A DNA stretch of 64,000 nucleotides from Sedimenticola selenatireducens DSM 17993 (GTDB lineage: Bacteria; Pseudomonadota; Gammaproteobacteria; Chromatiales; Chromatiaceae). Both the position numbers and the translations under genes were made by a program. The stretch is taken from assembly GCF_000428045.1 (NCBI RefSeq), contig NZ_ATZE01000004.1, forward strand, positions 124,001-188,000, given 5' to 3'. Of the stretch, positions 63,264 to 64,000 are shown one piece after another (position 1 is the stretch's first letter; each line of letters starts with the position of its first letter). The notes below the pieces were generated by a model. That model did no database searches. It had not been told where the DNA came from and was given only the letters and a program-made list of their open reading frames with translations.

Positions 63264-64000
63264 ATGCAAGTTTATCGTGGGGCAAGGCGCTATTTTTATT
63301 GGTTTGGATTAACGGCCCATATTCTGCTGATCGCTTTACTCTGGGCTCTGTTTTCCAACCAAATTACCAGTCATTGGCGCTGGAAACAGCTGGCAGGATT
63401 TTTTAGTGGGCCTGTTGATTCAACACCGGTGACTGTTATCAATGCGGTTCCGGGTGGCAAGACTAACCCGGCTTTTCACACACTTGCCAAAGGGCGCTGG
63501 ATCAAAATACATCAGCAGGGAGCTGAAGATACGGTAAAGTTTGATCGTCAGCGGCATGGAGGCAGCGCATTTGATAGCAAGCGGGGTCGATTGATTCTGT
63601 TCGGCAGTGATACCCACGGGACGGATTGGTCAAATGTAATTAGAACATTTGATATGGGAGCGCTTCGTTGGTCGGTATTCGGCGAGATTGGTCGGCCCGA
63701 ACACTACACCGTTTCATCTGATGGTGTGCCCATCGCCAGCACAGGTCATATTCAGCCCTGGGCAATGCATACTTTTGATGCGATTGAGTATGATCCGATC
63801 CACGACCGTTTGATTGTTGCGAGTCATCCCGAACATTTGAAGCCTGGGCGATTCGGCAATTGGTTGGCCGATATTTGGCCACAAATTCAGCAACATCCCA
63901 CTTGGGTGTATGATTTCGTTTCGAATCAATGGGAGTATGACCTCGGGAAGACGACCTCTTTTTTCCCCTATGCTACCGCCTACGATAGTAGGCGTGGGCA
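63264..64000 (+). CDS. membrane-anchored kelch-like beta-propeller protein, cut by right edge
   Basis: An open frame begins at ATG 63264, 44 bases after the protease gene, and runs off the window; about 245 residues are visible. An N-terminal membrane helix (about 13-28) is followed by kelch-like units, e.g. S-A-F-D-S-K-R-G-R-L-I-L-F-G-S with T-F-D-M-G-A-L-R-W, then F-D-A-I-E-Y-D-P and Y-D-F-V-S-N-Q-W. The first unit aligns with A-A-F-D-E-D-x-x-x-L-Y-F-F-G-G-G-H and Y-R-F-D-L-K-K-G-Q-W in the propeller protein encoded at 47911, so the two belong to the same group. The C-terminus is unknown. Confidence 0.82.
   Translation, partial: MQVYRGARRYFYWFGLTAHILLIALLWALFSNQITSHWRWKQLAGFFSGPVDSTPVTVINAVPGGKTNPAFHTLAKGRWIKIHQQGAEDTVKFDRQRHGGSAFDSKRGRLILFGSDTHGTDWSNVIRTFDMGALRWSVFGEIGRPEHYTVSSDGVPIASTGHIQPWAMHTFDAIEYDPIHDRLIVASHPEHLKPGRFGNWLADIWPQIQQHPTWVYDFVSNQWEYDLGKTTSFFPYATAYDSRRG

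Overview
The window looks like part of a gammaproteobacterial chromosome, probably a free-living or symbiotic environmental (possibly sulfur-oxidising) lineage. This rests on gene content (glpK/glpD, galE, an exosortase-A exopolysaccharide locus, APS kinase paired with a sulfotransferase) and on moderately GC-rich codon use; no rRNA or marker gene fixes the taxon. Most of the window is one large cell-surface polysaccharide region.

Layout. 1-8446: metabolic flank: a DMT permease (cut by the left edge), an alpha/beta hydrolase, glpK divergent from glpD, galE, a small membrane protein, and the 'HPr-rel-A' trio (PqqD-like protein, HprK-related kinase, nucleotidyltransferase). 8503-9102: a Tat-signal-like secreted protein with a G-Y-W-K-x-H-P motif. 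10004-15172: LolA-like lipoprotein carrier, outer-membrane barrel and a PAS-fused RND/MMPL transporter. 15586-34433: the core exosortase A (XrtA/EpsH) operon on the + strand: Wza-like export lipoprotein, Wzz-like chain-length protein, tyrosine autokinase with a Gly-Tyr tail, TIGR03016-type barrel, UDP-GlcNAc 2-epimerase, deacetylase, FemAB-like protein, glycosyltransferases, exosortase A with an EpsI domain, amidotransferase, CapK-like ligase, O-antigen-ligase-like protein and a second deacetylase. 34464-45320: minus-strand polysaccharide genes (asparagine-synthase-like protein, TPR protein, flippase, methyltransferase, glycosyltransferases, acetyltransferase, DegT aminotransferase), interrupted by an AT-rich stretch with a decayed IS200/IS605 transposase.

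45528-53048: an exosortase-A-associated acyl-activation set (ACP, fused hydrolases, decarboxylase, AMP ligase) split around a beta-propeller/beta-helix secreted protein. 53814-58775: a compact Dlt-like cell-surface acylation module: two microproteins flanking an MBOAT acyltransferase, an SGNH protein, an AMP ligase, an ACP and a GNAT. Both microproteins end with a tyrosine four residues from the C-terminus, as I recall for DltX; this is the most interesting candidate system here. 58878-64000: a glycosyltransferase remnant, sulfotransferase, XrtA-type glycosyltransferase, APS kinase, an HtrA-like protease and a second beta-propeller protein cut by the right edge.

Together the genes describe synthesis (galE, wecB, glycosyltransferases), polymer export (Wza/Wzz/kinase, flippase, ligase) and decoration (deacetylation, amidation, methylation, acylation, sulfation) of an extracellular polysaccharide, coupled to exosortase sorting of PEP-CTERM proteins. 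No PEP-CTERM substrate gene and no PrsK/PrsR regulators are visible in the window. No tRNA, rRNA or CRISPR array was seen.
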